Made by a program: the position numbers and the translations under genes. Below the pieces are notes generated by a model. The model made no database searches and was not told the origin of the DNA. It saw only the letters and a list, made by a program, of their open reading frames with translations. Source: Actinoplanes sandaracinus (lineage in GTDB: Bacteria > Actinomycetota > Actinomycetes > Mycobacteriales > Micromonosporaceae). Taken from it: a stretch of DNA of 64,000 nt. Numbering within the stretch: the first letter of the stretch is position 1; the number at the start of each line of letters is the position of its first letter. The stretch spans positions 169,951 to 233,950 of the forward strand of contig NZ_JASCTH010000017.1 in assembly GCF_030009775.1 (NCBI RefSeq), written 5' to 3'. Below, piece by piece: positions 36,097 to 44,012 of the stretch.

Positions 36097-36756
36097 ATGA
36101 GTGACCACGGCCTGCTCGGGGTTCCCGACGCGGGCGCGTTCCTGGCGCGACTCACCCGGCTCGATCCGACCGCACCGGTGCGGCTGCGCTCCTCCGGCGG
36201 GCGGACCGCCCTGTGGGCCCGGCTCCCGTGGGACGTGCTGGTCACCCGCGAGGTGGCCGGCCCCGGTCCGGGTGACGCCACGGTCTCCGCGGCCGAACTG
36301 CTCGCCGTCCTCGCCGCCGGTGGCATGACGCTGCCGGAACGGCGGGACACCCAGTGGCGCTGGCCGCTGCCGCCGCCCGCCAGCCAGGCCGTCGAGTCGA
36401 TCTCCGGCGCCGAGCTGGCCCGGCTCGCCTCCGCGGCGGCCGGCACGCTCCGGGAGGTCGCCTCCGGCGGGGTGTCCGGGCGTGCGGTCGGTCAGCGGGC
36501 CGTGCGCGACGCCCTGCTCGACCATGTGGCTCTGGTCGTCACCCCCGAGGACGGCGACCCGGTGCGGGTCTCGCAGCGGCTCGTTCAGGCGGTCGCGCGG
36601 ATGGGATTCCTCGGCCCGCGTGACGCCGAGCCGGCCGGTGCGCGGGTCCGGGTGGCCGGGGGTTGGGTAGGAATTTCTGCACCATATGGAGTAGCGTGGC
36701 GACAGAGCGTCCACAAATTGACCGTTATGCCGATGGTTAGTCACCCGAAAGGGTGA
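36097..36756 (+). CDS. Conserved actinobacterial hypothetical protein
   Basis: A 219-residue protein beginning at ATG 36097 (MSDHGLLGVPDAGAF). It is Ala/Arg-rich and soluble, with LPWDVLVTREVAG near residue 45 and a predicted helical middle (AELARLASAAAGTLREVA). The C-terminal 35 residues are less GC-biased than the rest. No motif is recognised. Its place after the ettA-thioesterase pair matches an uncharacterised gene (Rv2474c position) in mycobacteria. Confidence 0.7.
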   Translation: MSDHGLLGVPDAGAFLARLTRLDPTAPVRLRSSGGRTALWARLPWDVLVTREVAGPGPGDATVSAAELLAVLAAGGMTLPERRDTQWRWPLPPPASQAVESISGAELARLASAAAGTLREVASGGVSGRAVGQRAVRDALLDHVALVVTPEDGDPVRVSQRLVQAVARMGFLGPRDAEPAGARVRVAGGWVGISAPYGVAWRQSVHKLTVMPMVSHPKG

Positions 36757-36884
36757 AGGCGGATCGTTCTTCTGGTCCCGCCCTCCGGTTGGGGGGATGA
36801 CCTTCACGAAGGGGACGGGTACCGTCGGCCCTCGGATCCATCGCAACGTCCGGCGTGGGTCTGTTGGGGAGTGAGGTGCACACG

Positions 36885-37469
36885 ATGCCGTGGTGGTCAT
36901 GGCGTCCGGGAACGGCTGCGGGTAACGAGCAGCCGGATGCCGGTGGCGAGGTGGCGGTTCAAAGCACCGTCCGCGTCGGTGTCCCGGCCCAGCGAGAGCC
37001 GAGCCGCTCCGGGGTTCCGTCCGAACCGTCCACGACCGGCCCGTCCGAGTCGGTCCTGCCGGTGCAACTCGCCCGCGTCGGCAAGGCGCTCGACAGGCTC
37101 GACATCCGGTTCCTGGCCGACGGGGGCGGCAGCCTGCTCGCCATGTGGGAGCGGCACGCCGTCCTGTTCACCCTGGAGGGTCCGGAAGACGAGATCCTGG
37201 TGATGCGGGCCCGGCCACACGCGACGGTCCCGCCGGACTGGGCGGACCGTGCTTATCGCGTGGTGAACGAGTGGAACCACACACGACGTTTCTGTAAGGC
37301 CTATGTCGGCGACCCCACCGAGCGCGGCCAGCTCCCGATCTACGCGGAGCTGCAGGTGCCCCTGGCCGCCGGCGTCCACGACACCCTCCTGGTCGAGCTG
37401 CTCGATTGTGGAGCCGCGGTGGCGACGTCCTTCGTCGACTGGCTGCACGACGAGGGCGCTCTCCTCTAG
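36885..37469 (+). CDS. YbjN domain protein
   Basis: A 194-residue protein. Residues about 70-190 have the YbjN/type III chaperone-like fold: alpha-beta-alpha with LDRLDIRFLADG, WERHAVLFTLEG, and RVVNEWNHTRRFCKAYV, the most conserved family segment. The first 60 residues are disordered. ATG 36885 follows GTGAGG. YbjN proteins are small cytoplasmic proteins with no agreed biochemical role; in E. coli, YbjN has been linked to motility and stress. Confidence 0.78.
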   Translation: MPWWSWRPGTAAGNEQPDAGGEVAVQSTVRVGVPAQREPSRSGVPSEPSTTGPSESVLPVQLARVGKALDRLDIRFLADGGGSLLAMWERHAVLFTLEGPEDEILVMRARPHATVPPDWADRAYRVVNEWNHTRRFCKAYVGDPTERGQLPIYAELQVPLAAGVHDTLLVELLDCGAAVATSFVDWLHDEGALL

Positions 37470-37516
37470 GGCTTCGCTACGCCGCGATTCGCCCGGCTAC
37501 CGGCGAATCGCGGGCT

Positions 37517-38785
37517 CTAGCGCAGCGGGAACAAGCCGACCCGCCCGTGGTACTCCCGGCCCAGCTGATCGGTGTCCGAGCCGACCAGCAGGCCGTCGGG
37601 GATCACCAGGAAGGCCCGCACCCCGACCCCGCGCGAGCGGGTGGGATTCCACTCCAGGGCCTTGCCGGTGTTCGGGTTGACGGCGCCGATCCCGGGTCGG
37701 GACACCGCGCCCGGGCCGGGCCCGTTGCCGTCGGTGCCGTACGGGTTGTCGAACCACCGCTGATGCCCGCCCAGGTAGACGGCCGGCCCCGTGATCGCCA
37801 CCGCGTAGAGGGAGTCCCCGCCGGTCCGCTGCACCCACGTCGGATTGTGCAGCCCGCTGGTGCGCGTCTCGAACCGGGCCGCCGAGTCGCAGAGCTTCTG
37901 CGCCGACGACGCCCGCCCGGTCGCCGCCACCACGATGTAGGACCCGTCCGGCGAGAACTTCACCTGCCGCAGGTAGGTGTCGAAACCCTTCATGCAGGTC
38001 GGCTTGAACGCGTCGGTGTACCAGCCGGTCAGGGCCGCCCCGGCGCCGCTGGTGTCGAAGAGGGCGATCTGTGTGCGGTCCGCGGTTCCCGATTTCAGGA
38101 AGGCGCCGACGGCGATCAGTTTCCGGCCGTCGGGGGAGACGTCGAAGTGCTCGACACGGGTCCGCTTGAGTCCCGGCCCGGTCAGGCGCGCGTCGAAGGC
38201 CTGGTCCACCGTGCCGGTGAAGGCGTTGAGCCGGATCAGGCCGACGCGCCGCACTCCGTTGACCGCCTGGAACGTGCCGCCCGCGTAGAGCCGCTCACCC
38301 CGGCTCACCAGGGAGCGGACGTCGCCCCAGTTGACCCGGGCGTTGAACGAGACGTACCGGCTGCTGTCGTGCAGTGATATCCGGGCCAGGCCCCGCTGGG
38401 CCGCCCCGTTGACGGTCTTGAAGGCCCCGCCCATGTAGACCGAGTGATCCGGGCCGGCGGCCAGCGAGTAGACGGCGCCGTCGACCTCCGGGGCGAACGT
38501 CCGGATCAAGCCGTCGTGCAGGCCGAACGCGAAGACGTTCTTACGGGCGAAGGTCAGCCGGCGGGTGCTGTCGGCGACCTTGGTGAACGCCCCGCCGACC
38601 ACCACGGTGTCGCCGACGACGGCCAGTGACCACACGGTCCCGTCCAGCACGTGCGGCGTGTGGTCGGCCGGATCGGCCGAGACCACCGTCGGGTGGTACG
38701 TGTCCGCCGCCGCCGGCGGTACGCCGGCCAGCGCCGGAACGGCAACGGCCGCCACAGCGGCGGCAGCGAGCAGGCGACGGCGCAT
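37517..38785 (-). CDS. Secreted beta-propeller protein
   Basis: A 422-residue exported protein with signal peptide MRRRLLAAAAVAAVAVPALAG and cleavage near AAA-DTY. The rest is a series of about 45-residue blade-like repeats marked by VGGAFTKV, MGGAFKTVNG, AGGTFQAVNG and LGGHQRWF, the G-G-x-F pattern of delta-60/DUF5122 repeats. Probably a cell-surface or extracellular scaffold. ATG 38785 was chosen because it opens the signal peptide; an upstream ATG would add 15 residues. Confidence 0.8.
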   Translation of the reverse strand: MRRRLLAAAAVAAVAVPALAGVPPAAADTYHPTVVSADPADHTPHVLDGTVWSLAVVGDTVVVGGAFTKVADSTRRLTFARKNVFAFGLHDGLIRTFAPEVDGAVYSLAAGPDHSVYMGGAFKTVNGAAQRGLARISLHDSSRYVSFNARVNWGDVRSLVSRGERLYAGGTFQAVNGVRRVGLIRLNAFTGTVDQAFDARLTGPGLKRTRVEHFDVSPDGRKLIAVGAFLKSGTADRTQIALFDTSGAGAALTGWYTDAFKPTCMKGFDTYLRQVKFSPDGSYIVVAATGRASSAQKLCDSAARFETRTSGLHNPTWVQRTGGDSLYAVAITGPAVYLGGHQRWFDNPYGTDGNGPGPGAVSRPGIGAVNPNTGKALEWNPTRSRGVGVRAFLVIPDGLLVGSDTDQLGREYHGRVGLFPLR

Positions 38786-38851
38786 GAGACGGCTCCCCGG
38801 ATCGTGATAGACAATCCGATCAACGAGCAACCCGCCTGGGGCGACACTGTC

Positions 38852-39250
38852 TCAGTGCGCGGGCTCCGCGGGATCCATGGTGTTCACCATGAAGTAGGCC
38901 GCGCGCTCCAGGTAATCCCAGAGCGCGGCCCGGTGCGGCTCCGGCAGGCCGAGCGAGTCGACCGCCACGCGCATGTGGTGCAGCCAGGCGTCCCGTGCCG
39001 CCGCGTCGACCCGGAACGGCGCGTGCCGCATCCGCAGCCGGGGGTGGCCGCGGCCCTCCGAGTACGTGTTCGGGCCGCCCCAGTACTGCATGAGGAAGAG
39101 CGCGAACCGGTCGGCGGCCGGCCCCAGATCCTCCTCGGGGTACATCGGCCGGAGCAGCGGGTCCCCCGCGACACCCTCGTAGAACTTGTCCACGAGGCGC
39201 CGGAAGGTCGGCTCGCCGCCGACGGCGTCGAAGAAGGTCGGTTCGGTCAC
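38852..39250 (-). CDS. glbO: Truncated hemoglobin, group II (GlbO type)
   Basis: A 132-residue 2-on-2 globin starting at GTG 39250 (VTEPTFFDAVGG). It has FYEGVAGDPLLRPMYPEED, FLMQYWGGPNTYSEGRGHPRLRMRHAPF with the proximal His in MRHAPF, and WLHHM with the G8 Trp. These proteins bind oxygen and detoxify NO or peroxide. The M. tuberculosis counterpart Rv2470 lies in the same neighbourhood. Confidence 0.93.
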   Translation of the reverse strand: MTEPTFFDAVGGEPTFRRLVDKFYEGVAGDPLLRPMYPEEDLGPAADRFALFLMQYWGGPNTYSEGRGHPRLRMRHAPFRVDAAARDAWLHHMRVAVDSLGLPEPHRAALWDYLERAAYFMVNTMDPAEPAH

Positions 39251-39317
39251 CGTTCCATCCTGCCAGCCTTCGCCGCCGTCGGCCGGTGCGCCCGGGCCCG
39301 TACCGGTGTGACGCTCG

Positions 39318-40391
39318 TCAGACCGTGCCCCCGGCCGAGGGCGGGGTGGTGTTGTCCGTGCCGCCCAGCCAGGCCGGCGGGACGGCACTGCGCGGCAGCC
39401 GGGACGCCGCGATCCGCTCGGACAGGCCGCTCGACTCGAGCGACTCGGTCAGCGCCCGGCGGAGGTCCCGCTGGATCGAGACCTGGCCGTCGGCGGTCGT
39501 CTTGGCGATGGTCCGGATCACCGCGCCGTCGACGGTGAGCTGCTCGACGCCGACCACGTCCGGCGGCTCCAGGAACCCGGTCTCGTGCTCCGGATCGTGC
39601 GCGACCGTCTCGGCCGCGGCCTTCAGCACGGCGGCCGCCTCCTCCGAGTTCACGAAGCCGATCGGGATGTCGATCACGACCATCGCCCAGCCCTGGCTCT
39701 TGTTGCCGACCCGGACGATCTCGCCGTTACGGATGTACCAGAGGACACCCCGCGCGTCGCGGACCGTGGTGATCCGCAGGCCGACGCTCTCCACCACGCC
39801 GGTGGCCTCGCCGAGGTCGACGGTGTCGCCCACCCCGTACTGGTCCTCCAGCAGCATGAACAGGCCGGCGATCAAGTCCTTGACCAGGCTCTGCGCGCCG
39901 AAACCGAGGGCCACGCCGACGATGCCCGCGCTGGCCAGCAGCGGCGCCAGGTTGAAGCCGAGCTCGCCCATCACCAGGAGGGCGGCCATCGTGAAGATCA
40001 GCGCGCTGACGAAGCTGCGCAGCACCGAGCCGATGGCCTCGGCCCGCTGCCGCCGCCGTTCGGGGATGAACGTCCCCTCCTCGGCGGTGACCGTGACCTT
40101 CTCCTTGAGCGGCTTCAGCAGCGCCGGCATGGAGGCCCGCGAGCTGGTCGACGCCAGCCGGGTGATCGCCCGGTGCAGCAGCCAGCGGATCAGCATCGCG
40201 ACCAGGATGATGCCGATGACCCGGACCGGCTTGATGATGATCACGTAGCTGCCGTTGGCCAGCCACTGAAGGCCGGTCCAGTCGAAGACCTGCTTGCAGA
40301 GCACATCCGCACCGCAGGCGGTCTTCACGTCGGTGCTCGTGAAGATGTCGGGCGAGGAAGGGGTAGGAACCGGAGCAGCGAAGGGGAACAC
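39318..40391 (-). CDS. Small-conductance mechanosensitive channel (MscS family)
   Basis: A 357-residue protein with membrane segments near 48-68 and 130-175; the last, pore-lining one carries GIVGVALGFGAQSLVKDLIAG (split here only by wording). The beta domain follows with EDQYGVGDTVDLGEATG, and the C-terminal alpha-beta part is complete. It releases solutes on hypo-osmotic shock. An extra N-terminal extracytoplasmic segment contains two Cys (ACGADVLCK) that could form a disulfide. Confidence 0.88.
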   Translation of the reverse strand: MFPFAAPVPTPSSPDIFTSTDVKTACGADVLCKQVFDWTGLQWLANGSYVIIIKPVRVIGIILVAMLIRWLLHRAITRLASTSSRASMPALLKPLKEKVTVTAEEGTFIPERRRQRAEAIGSVLRSFVSALIFTMAALLVMGELGFNLAPLLASAGIVGVALGFGAQSLVKDLIAGLFMLLEDQYGVGDTVDLGEATGVVESVGLRITTVRDARGVLWYIRNGEIVRVGNKSQGWAMVVIDIPIGFVNSEEAAAVLKAAAETVAHDPEHETGFLEPPDVVGVEQLTVDGAVIRTIAKTTADGQVSIQRDLRRALTESLESSGLSERIAASRLPRSAVPPAWLGGTDNTTPPSAGGTV

Positions 40392-40581
40392 GGGAACTCA
40401 AGCTACCGGGTCCGGGCGGGTGAAGACCTCAGACGTTTACCGCCCGGCCACAGATTCTGCTCGCAATTTGACTATTCATCAGGGACTATTGGCGCACGGG
40501 TGTCGCTGAGGCGAGGCCCACATCACACACGCATGGGCTATGGGAGCGGTCAACAGCAACTGACACCGAAGGGTGACTGCG

Positions 40582-41130
40582 ATGCCTGACATACGACCCA
40601 CAGGCGGCTCTTCCGCGTTAGTGCTGAACGCAACGTACGAGCCGCTGTGCGTCGTATCAGTGCGTCGAGCCACCATCCTCGTCCTGACCGACAAGGCAGA
40701 GTGCGTCTCCGACGGCGACGGCATCCTGCACAGTGCCCGTCAGAACCTCCCGGTCCCCTCGGTGGTCCGTCTCACGCGGTATGTGAAGGTCCCGTACCGC
40801 ACGCACGTCGGTCTCTCCCGCCGGGCCATCTTCGCCCGTGACGGCGGCCGCTGCGCCTACTGCCGCGGCTCCGCCGAGACCATCGACCACGTCTTCCCGC
40901 GCAGCCGTGGCGGCCTGCACGCCTGGGACAACGTCGTGGCCGCCTGCGCCAAGTGCAACCACAGCAAGGGCGACAAGACCCCGGCCGAGCTCGGGTGGCG
41001 CCTGCACGCGCTGCCGGCCGCGCCGCGCGGTGTCGCCTGGCGGGTGCTCGGGCACCGGACCCCCGACCCTCGGTGGCGCGACTGGCTCGACCTCCCCACG
41101 CACCCGGCGCTGGAGGCCGAGGCCGCCTGA
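40582..41130 (+). CDS. HNH endonuclease
   Basis: A 182-residue protein. The N-terminal part (ALVLNATYEPLCVVSVRRA) and the HNH core with CAYCRGSAETIDHVFPRSRGG and CAKCNHSKGDKTP are typical of the conserved actinobacterial Rv2469c-type HNH proteins; two CxxC pairs bind zinc. The biological target is not known. It is divergent from the MscS gene across a 190-bp region. Confidence 0.88.
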   Translation: MPDIRPTGGSSALVLNATYEPLCVVSVRRATILVLTDKAECVSDGDGILHSARQNLPVPSVVRLTRYVKVPYRTHVGLSRRAIFARDGGRCAYCRGSAETIDHVFPRSRGGLHAWDNVVAACAKCNHSKGDKTPAELGWRLHALPAAPRGVAWRVLGHRTPDPRWRDWLDLPTHPALEAEAA

Positions 41131-41155
41131 CCGGCGGCCCCGCCGGGCTTTCCCG

Positions 41156-41971
41156 CTAGCTCTCCCGAGACGAGACCAGCGAGGCGAAGACGACGATGTT
41201 GTCCTCGTAGCCCTCCTCGCCACCCAGCCAGCGCCCGCCGCACGTCATCAGGCGCAGCGACGGCCGGCTGTAATCGCCGTAGACGCGTTGCGCCGGCAAC
41301 TCGTTCTTGTCGAATGTCTCCACCGAGTTGACCTCGAAGACCGCGACCGTCCCGTCGGCGCGCCGCACCCGGATCTCCTGTCCCGGCTTCATCGTGTCCA
41401 AATCATGGAAGATCGACGGCCCGGTCCGGGTGTCCGCGTGCCCCACGATCAGTGCCGGCCCGAACTGTCCCGGCGTCGGCCCGCCCTCGAACCAGCCGGC
41501 CTCGTTGTGCCGTTTCAGCGGCGGCACGTCCACCGAGCCGTCCCCGGCCAGTCCCACCTCCAGGACCGGCGCGGACACCTTGATCGACGGGATCTCCAGC
41601 CGCTCCGGCCGGCTCGGGTCCAGCACCGGGAAGGCGCGCGGCGGCGGCTCGTCCGGCCCGCGGAACAGGCCGCCGAGGTCGAAACCGGTCGCGAAGCCCA
41701 TTCCCAGGCCGAACACGAAAAGCCCGAGGAAGAGCAGCACCAGGGCGGCGATCCCGACCATCCCGCCTTTGCGGCCCCGCACCGGCTGCGGTTTCGGGAC
41801 CCGCCGGGGCAGCGGGATCCGGAAGGGTGAACGCCCGCGGATCTCCGGAGTCGGCGGCAACGGGCCGGTGATCATCCCCGGCGGTGGCGCCGTGATGACC
41901 TGGGCCGGGCGTTTGCGCGCGACCGCGTCCGGCACGCGCGACCCGGCCGGTGGCTGTTTTCCGCTGGCCAC
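41156..41971 (-). CDS. Class F sortase
   Basis: A 271-residue type II membrane protein: basic Pro-rich N-terminus, transmembrane segment about 70-92 (MVGIAALVLLFLGLFVFGLG), then the sortase barrel with catalytic His in VGHADT, Cys in LMTCGG and Arg near the C-terminus (within GGRW or the following strand). It cleaves a sorting signal and anchors a protein to the cell wall. It lies 7 bp downstream of a gene whose product ends like a sortase substrate. Confidence 0.88.
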   Translation of the reverse strand: MASGKQPPAGSRVPDAVARKRPAQVITAPPPGMITGPLPPTPEIRGRSPFRIPLPRRVPKPQPVRGRKGGMVGIAALVLLFLGLFVFGLGMGFATGFDLGGLFRGPDEPPPRAFPVLDPSRPERLEIPSIKVSAPVLEVGLAGDGSVDVPPLKRHNEAGWFEGGPTPGQFGPALIVGHADTRTGPSIFHDLDTMKPGQEIRVRRADGTVAVFEVNSVETFDKNELPAQRVYGDYSRPSLRLMTCGGRWLGGEEGYEDNIVVFASLVSSRES

Positions 41972-41978
41972 GCCGGCC

Positions 41979-42455
41979 TCAGCCGACTCGGCGGCGGCGC
42001 AGCGAGACGCCGCCGAGCACCAGCCCGGCCAGCACGATCGTGAGCCCGCCGGCCATCAGCAGCGGCCCGGTCGCGCCCGGCGCGGTGCCGCCGCCTCCGG
42101 TGGCCGGGCCGCGGGACGGCTCGACCTTCGCGACCACGTGCAGCACCGCCGTGGCCGCGGCGCCCTCCGGGCACGTGAGGGCGACGGGATAGTCGCCCGC
42201 CTTGGTGCCGGCCGGGACCCGTACCGTCGCGGTCAGGAAGCCGAACTCGGGCTGGACGGTGACCGAGCCGATCGGCTCGCCCCGGACGGTGGCGGCCTTG
42301 AGGTTGTCGTCGCACGACGCGCGCAGCGCGATCTCTTCTCCCGCCCGCGCCGTGCTGGGATTGATTTCCACGAAGACGGCCGCACCCGCGGCCGGAGACG
42401 CGCCCGTGAGGGCGACTGCCAGACCCGCGAGGACGGCGGGGACGAACGTGCGCAT
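41979..42455 (-). CDS. Secreted protein with sortase-type C-terminus
   Basis: A 158-residue protein with a signal peptide (MRTFVPAVLAGLAVALTGASPAAGA), an Ig-like beta domain of about 85 residues, and a C-terminal tail made of GPATG, a GGGG run, a membrane segment (LLMAGGLTIVLAGLVLGG) and an RRRR anchor. GPATG fits x-P-x-T-G, so this is probably the substrate of the adjacent sortase, with which it forms an operon. The cargo function is unknown. Confidence 0.75.
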   Translation of the reverse strand: MRTFVPAVLAGLAVALTGASPAAGAAVFVEINPSTARAGEEIALRASCDDNLKAATVRGEPIGSVTVQPEFGFLTATVRVPAGTKAGDYPVALTCPEGAAATAVLHVVAKVEPSRGPATGGGGTAPGATGPLLMAGGLTIVLAGLVLGGVSLRRRRVG

Positions 42456-42656
42456 GGGATCCCCTTCCTGCCGTTCGCGACGGAAAGTACGCGGACGGCG
42501 CGTGAGGGTGATTTTCGCACCCCGACACACATTCCGCGTAGATCCCGACGGCGTGAGACCCCGGTTCGAGACCCGACGGTCCGGGACGACACGCGCTCCG
42601 CTACGGTGATTGATGTTCGGAATAAGTGGGATCACCGTGCGCCTGGGGGCGTTCCG

Positions 42657-42929
42657 TTGTCAGTAATCATCACCGTTCTGGTCTTCGTGATCATTCCGGC
42701 CGCGGTCATCGGCGGGGTCGCGACTCTCGTGCTCGCCGGTTCCGACCGATCCAAGCCGTCCCGTCGTTACCGTCCGGGCCGGCCCTACGACTTTCCGGCG
42801 ATGTGGTTCACCGCGACGCCACAGCAGGTCGTCCCGGCGGGGGACGTCCACTCCGGGCTGATCATCGAGGACAGCTCCGGCGCACCCGTCCGCCCCGGTC
42901 CAACAGGAGGCGCAAGTGACAGTTGGTGA
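42657..42929 (+). CDS. Small membrane protein (CtaJ-like)
   Basis: A 90-residue protein with one N-terminal transmembrane segment (VIITVLVFVIIPAAVIGGV) and the conserved RYRPGRPYDFPAMWF box, seen in small actinobacterial proteins encoded beside DUF5130 genes (Rv2468A type, reported as an aa3 oxidase-associated subunit). The start appears to be TTG 42657 after GGGGG. It overlaps the next gene by 14 bp. Confidence 0.65.
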   Translation: MSVIITVLVFVIIPAAVIGGVATLVLAGSDRSKPSRRYRPGRPYDFPAMWFTATPQQVVPAGDVHSGLIIEDSSGAPVRPGPTGGASDSW

Positions 42930-43314
42930 GGTCACCCCGCTGGAGCAGGCCGTCGACGAGGGTCCTTTCACGACCCGGCAGTTGCTCCGCCTCGACGAGG
43001 CGCTCCGCGTCGCCGACCAGGTGACCGGCCTGAACTTCAGCATCTACCTGGGCCCGCTCGACGAGCCGCTGCGCGAGGCGGCCGAGGCGCTGCACCGCCA
43101 GACGCGCACCCCGGCGCGCTCGGTGCTGATCGCGGTCTCCCCGAACCAGCGCAAGCTGGAGATCGTCACCGGTTCCGACGCGCGCAAGCGCATCTCCGAC
43201 CGGGACGCGAAACTCGCCGGCCTCTCGATGGCCGCGTCGTTCGCCGGTGGTGACCTGGCCGGTGGCCTGCTCATCGGGATCGACCAGCTGGCCACCCACG
43301 CCGGCCGCTCCTGA
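42916..43314 (+). CDS. DUF5130 protein
   Basis: A 132-residue soluble protein with GTG start. It carries FSIYLGPLDEPLREAAEALH, VLIAVSPNQRKLEIVTG and ISDRDAKLAGLSMAASFAGGDLAGGL, a pattern shared with TPM-like domains that are predicted to act as phosphatases or oxidase-assembly factors. The M. tuberculosis equivalent is Rv2468c. The exact function is not known. Confidence 0.75.
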   Translation: MTVGEVTPLEQAVDEGPFTTRQLLRLDEALRVADQVTGLNFSIYLGPLDEPLREAAEALHRQTRTPARSVLIAVSPNQRKLEIVTGSDARKRISDRDAKLAGLSMAASFAGGDLAGGLLIGIDQLATHAGRS

Positions 43315-43323
43315 GAGCGGCCG

Positions 43324-43881
43324 TCAGCGCCAGAGCGCGGTGTTCACCCGGATCGGGTACGGGTGGTCGAGCTTGGCCTGCTCGTCCGGCTCGACGTCAC
43401 CCGCCGGGCGATAGGCCACCCCGTCCAGCGTGAAGGACCGCAGGACCGGCCCGGCCTCCACCCGCCAGTAAGCCGGGATCCCCGCCGCCGCGTAGACGGC
43501 CGGCTTGAGCAGGCGGTCGTACCGCCGTGTCTCGGCCGCCTCGATCTCCACCACCAGCGCGACGTCGGCCGGGTCGACCCAGATCGCGCCGGAGGAGTGC
43601 GGGCGGAGCACGGTCACGTCCGGCACCAGGTTGCTCGACTCCATCGCGATGCCCAGCCGGGCACACACCCACCAGCCCGGCGGGGCGGCCGAGCGGAGTG
43701 TGGCGACGATCGACTCGACCAGGGAGTCGTGCCGGGCGTCCGCCGGCGGGGTGACGTGCAGGCTGCCGTCGAGGATCTCGTACCGATGGCCGTCCTGCGG
43801 GAACAGGTGCAGGTCGGGTTGTGTCCACCGGCCCTCCGGTGCGGTCCACCGCACCGGGGAACCCTGGCTCAGCATCGTCAC
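43324..43881 (-). CDS. Uma2-family (DUF820) predicted endonuclease
   Basis: A 185-residue protein with the PD-(D/E)xK-like layout of the Uma2 family: YEILDGSLHVTPP near the N-terminus, then NLVPDVTVL and ALVVEIEAAETRRYDRLLK, giving the D, E and K of the putative active site, and KPAVYAAAGIPAYWRVE. Such genes are abundant in actinobacteria and cyanobacteria and are often mobile; their target is unknown. Confidence 0.85.
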   Translation of the reverse strand: MTMLSQGSPVRWTAPEGRWTQPDLHLFPQDGHRYEILDGSLHVTPPADARHDSLVESIVATLRSAAPPGWWVCARLGIAMESSNLVPDVTVLRPHSSGAIWVDPADVALVVEIEAAETRRYDRLLKPAVYAAAGIPAYWRVEAGPVLRSFTLDGVAYRPAGDVEPDEQAKLDHPYPIRVNTALWR

Positions 43882-43969
43882 AGGCCACCTCCATCACCGC
43901 GGAGTGCCAGACTACTCACACAGAGTTGTTTCCAGCGCGTTATACACAGGTAAGTTGTGGCATGTGAAA

Positions 43970-43997
43970 GGCCCGTCCCACTTTCGTGGAACGGGCC
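43970..43997 (-). terminator. Terminator of pepN
   Basis: GGCCCGTCCCAC and GTGGAACGGGCC form a 12-bp stem with one mismatch and a 4-nt TTTC loop, 15 bp past the pepN stop on the minus strand. Confidence 0.75.
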
Positions 43998-44012
43998 GGT
44001 AATCACTTACGG

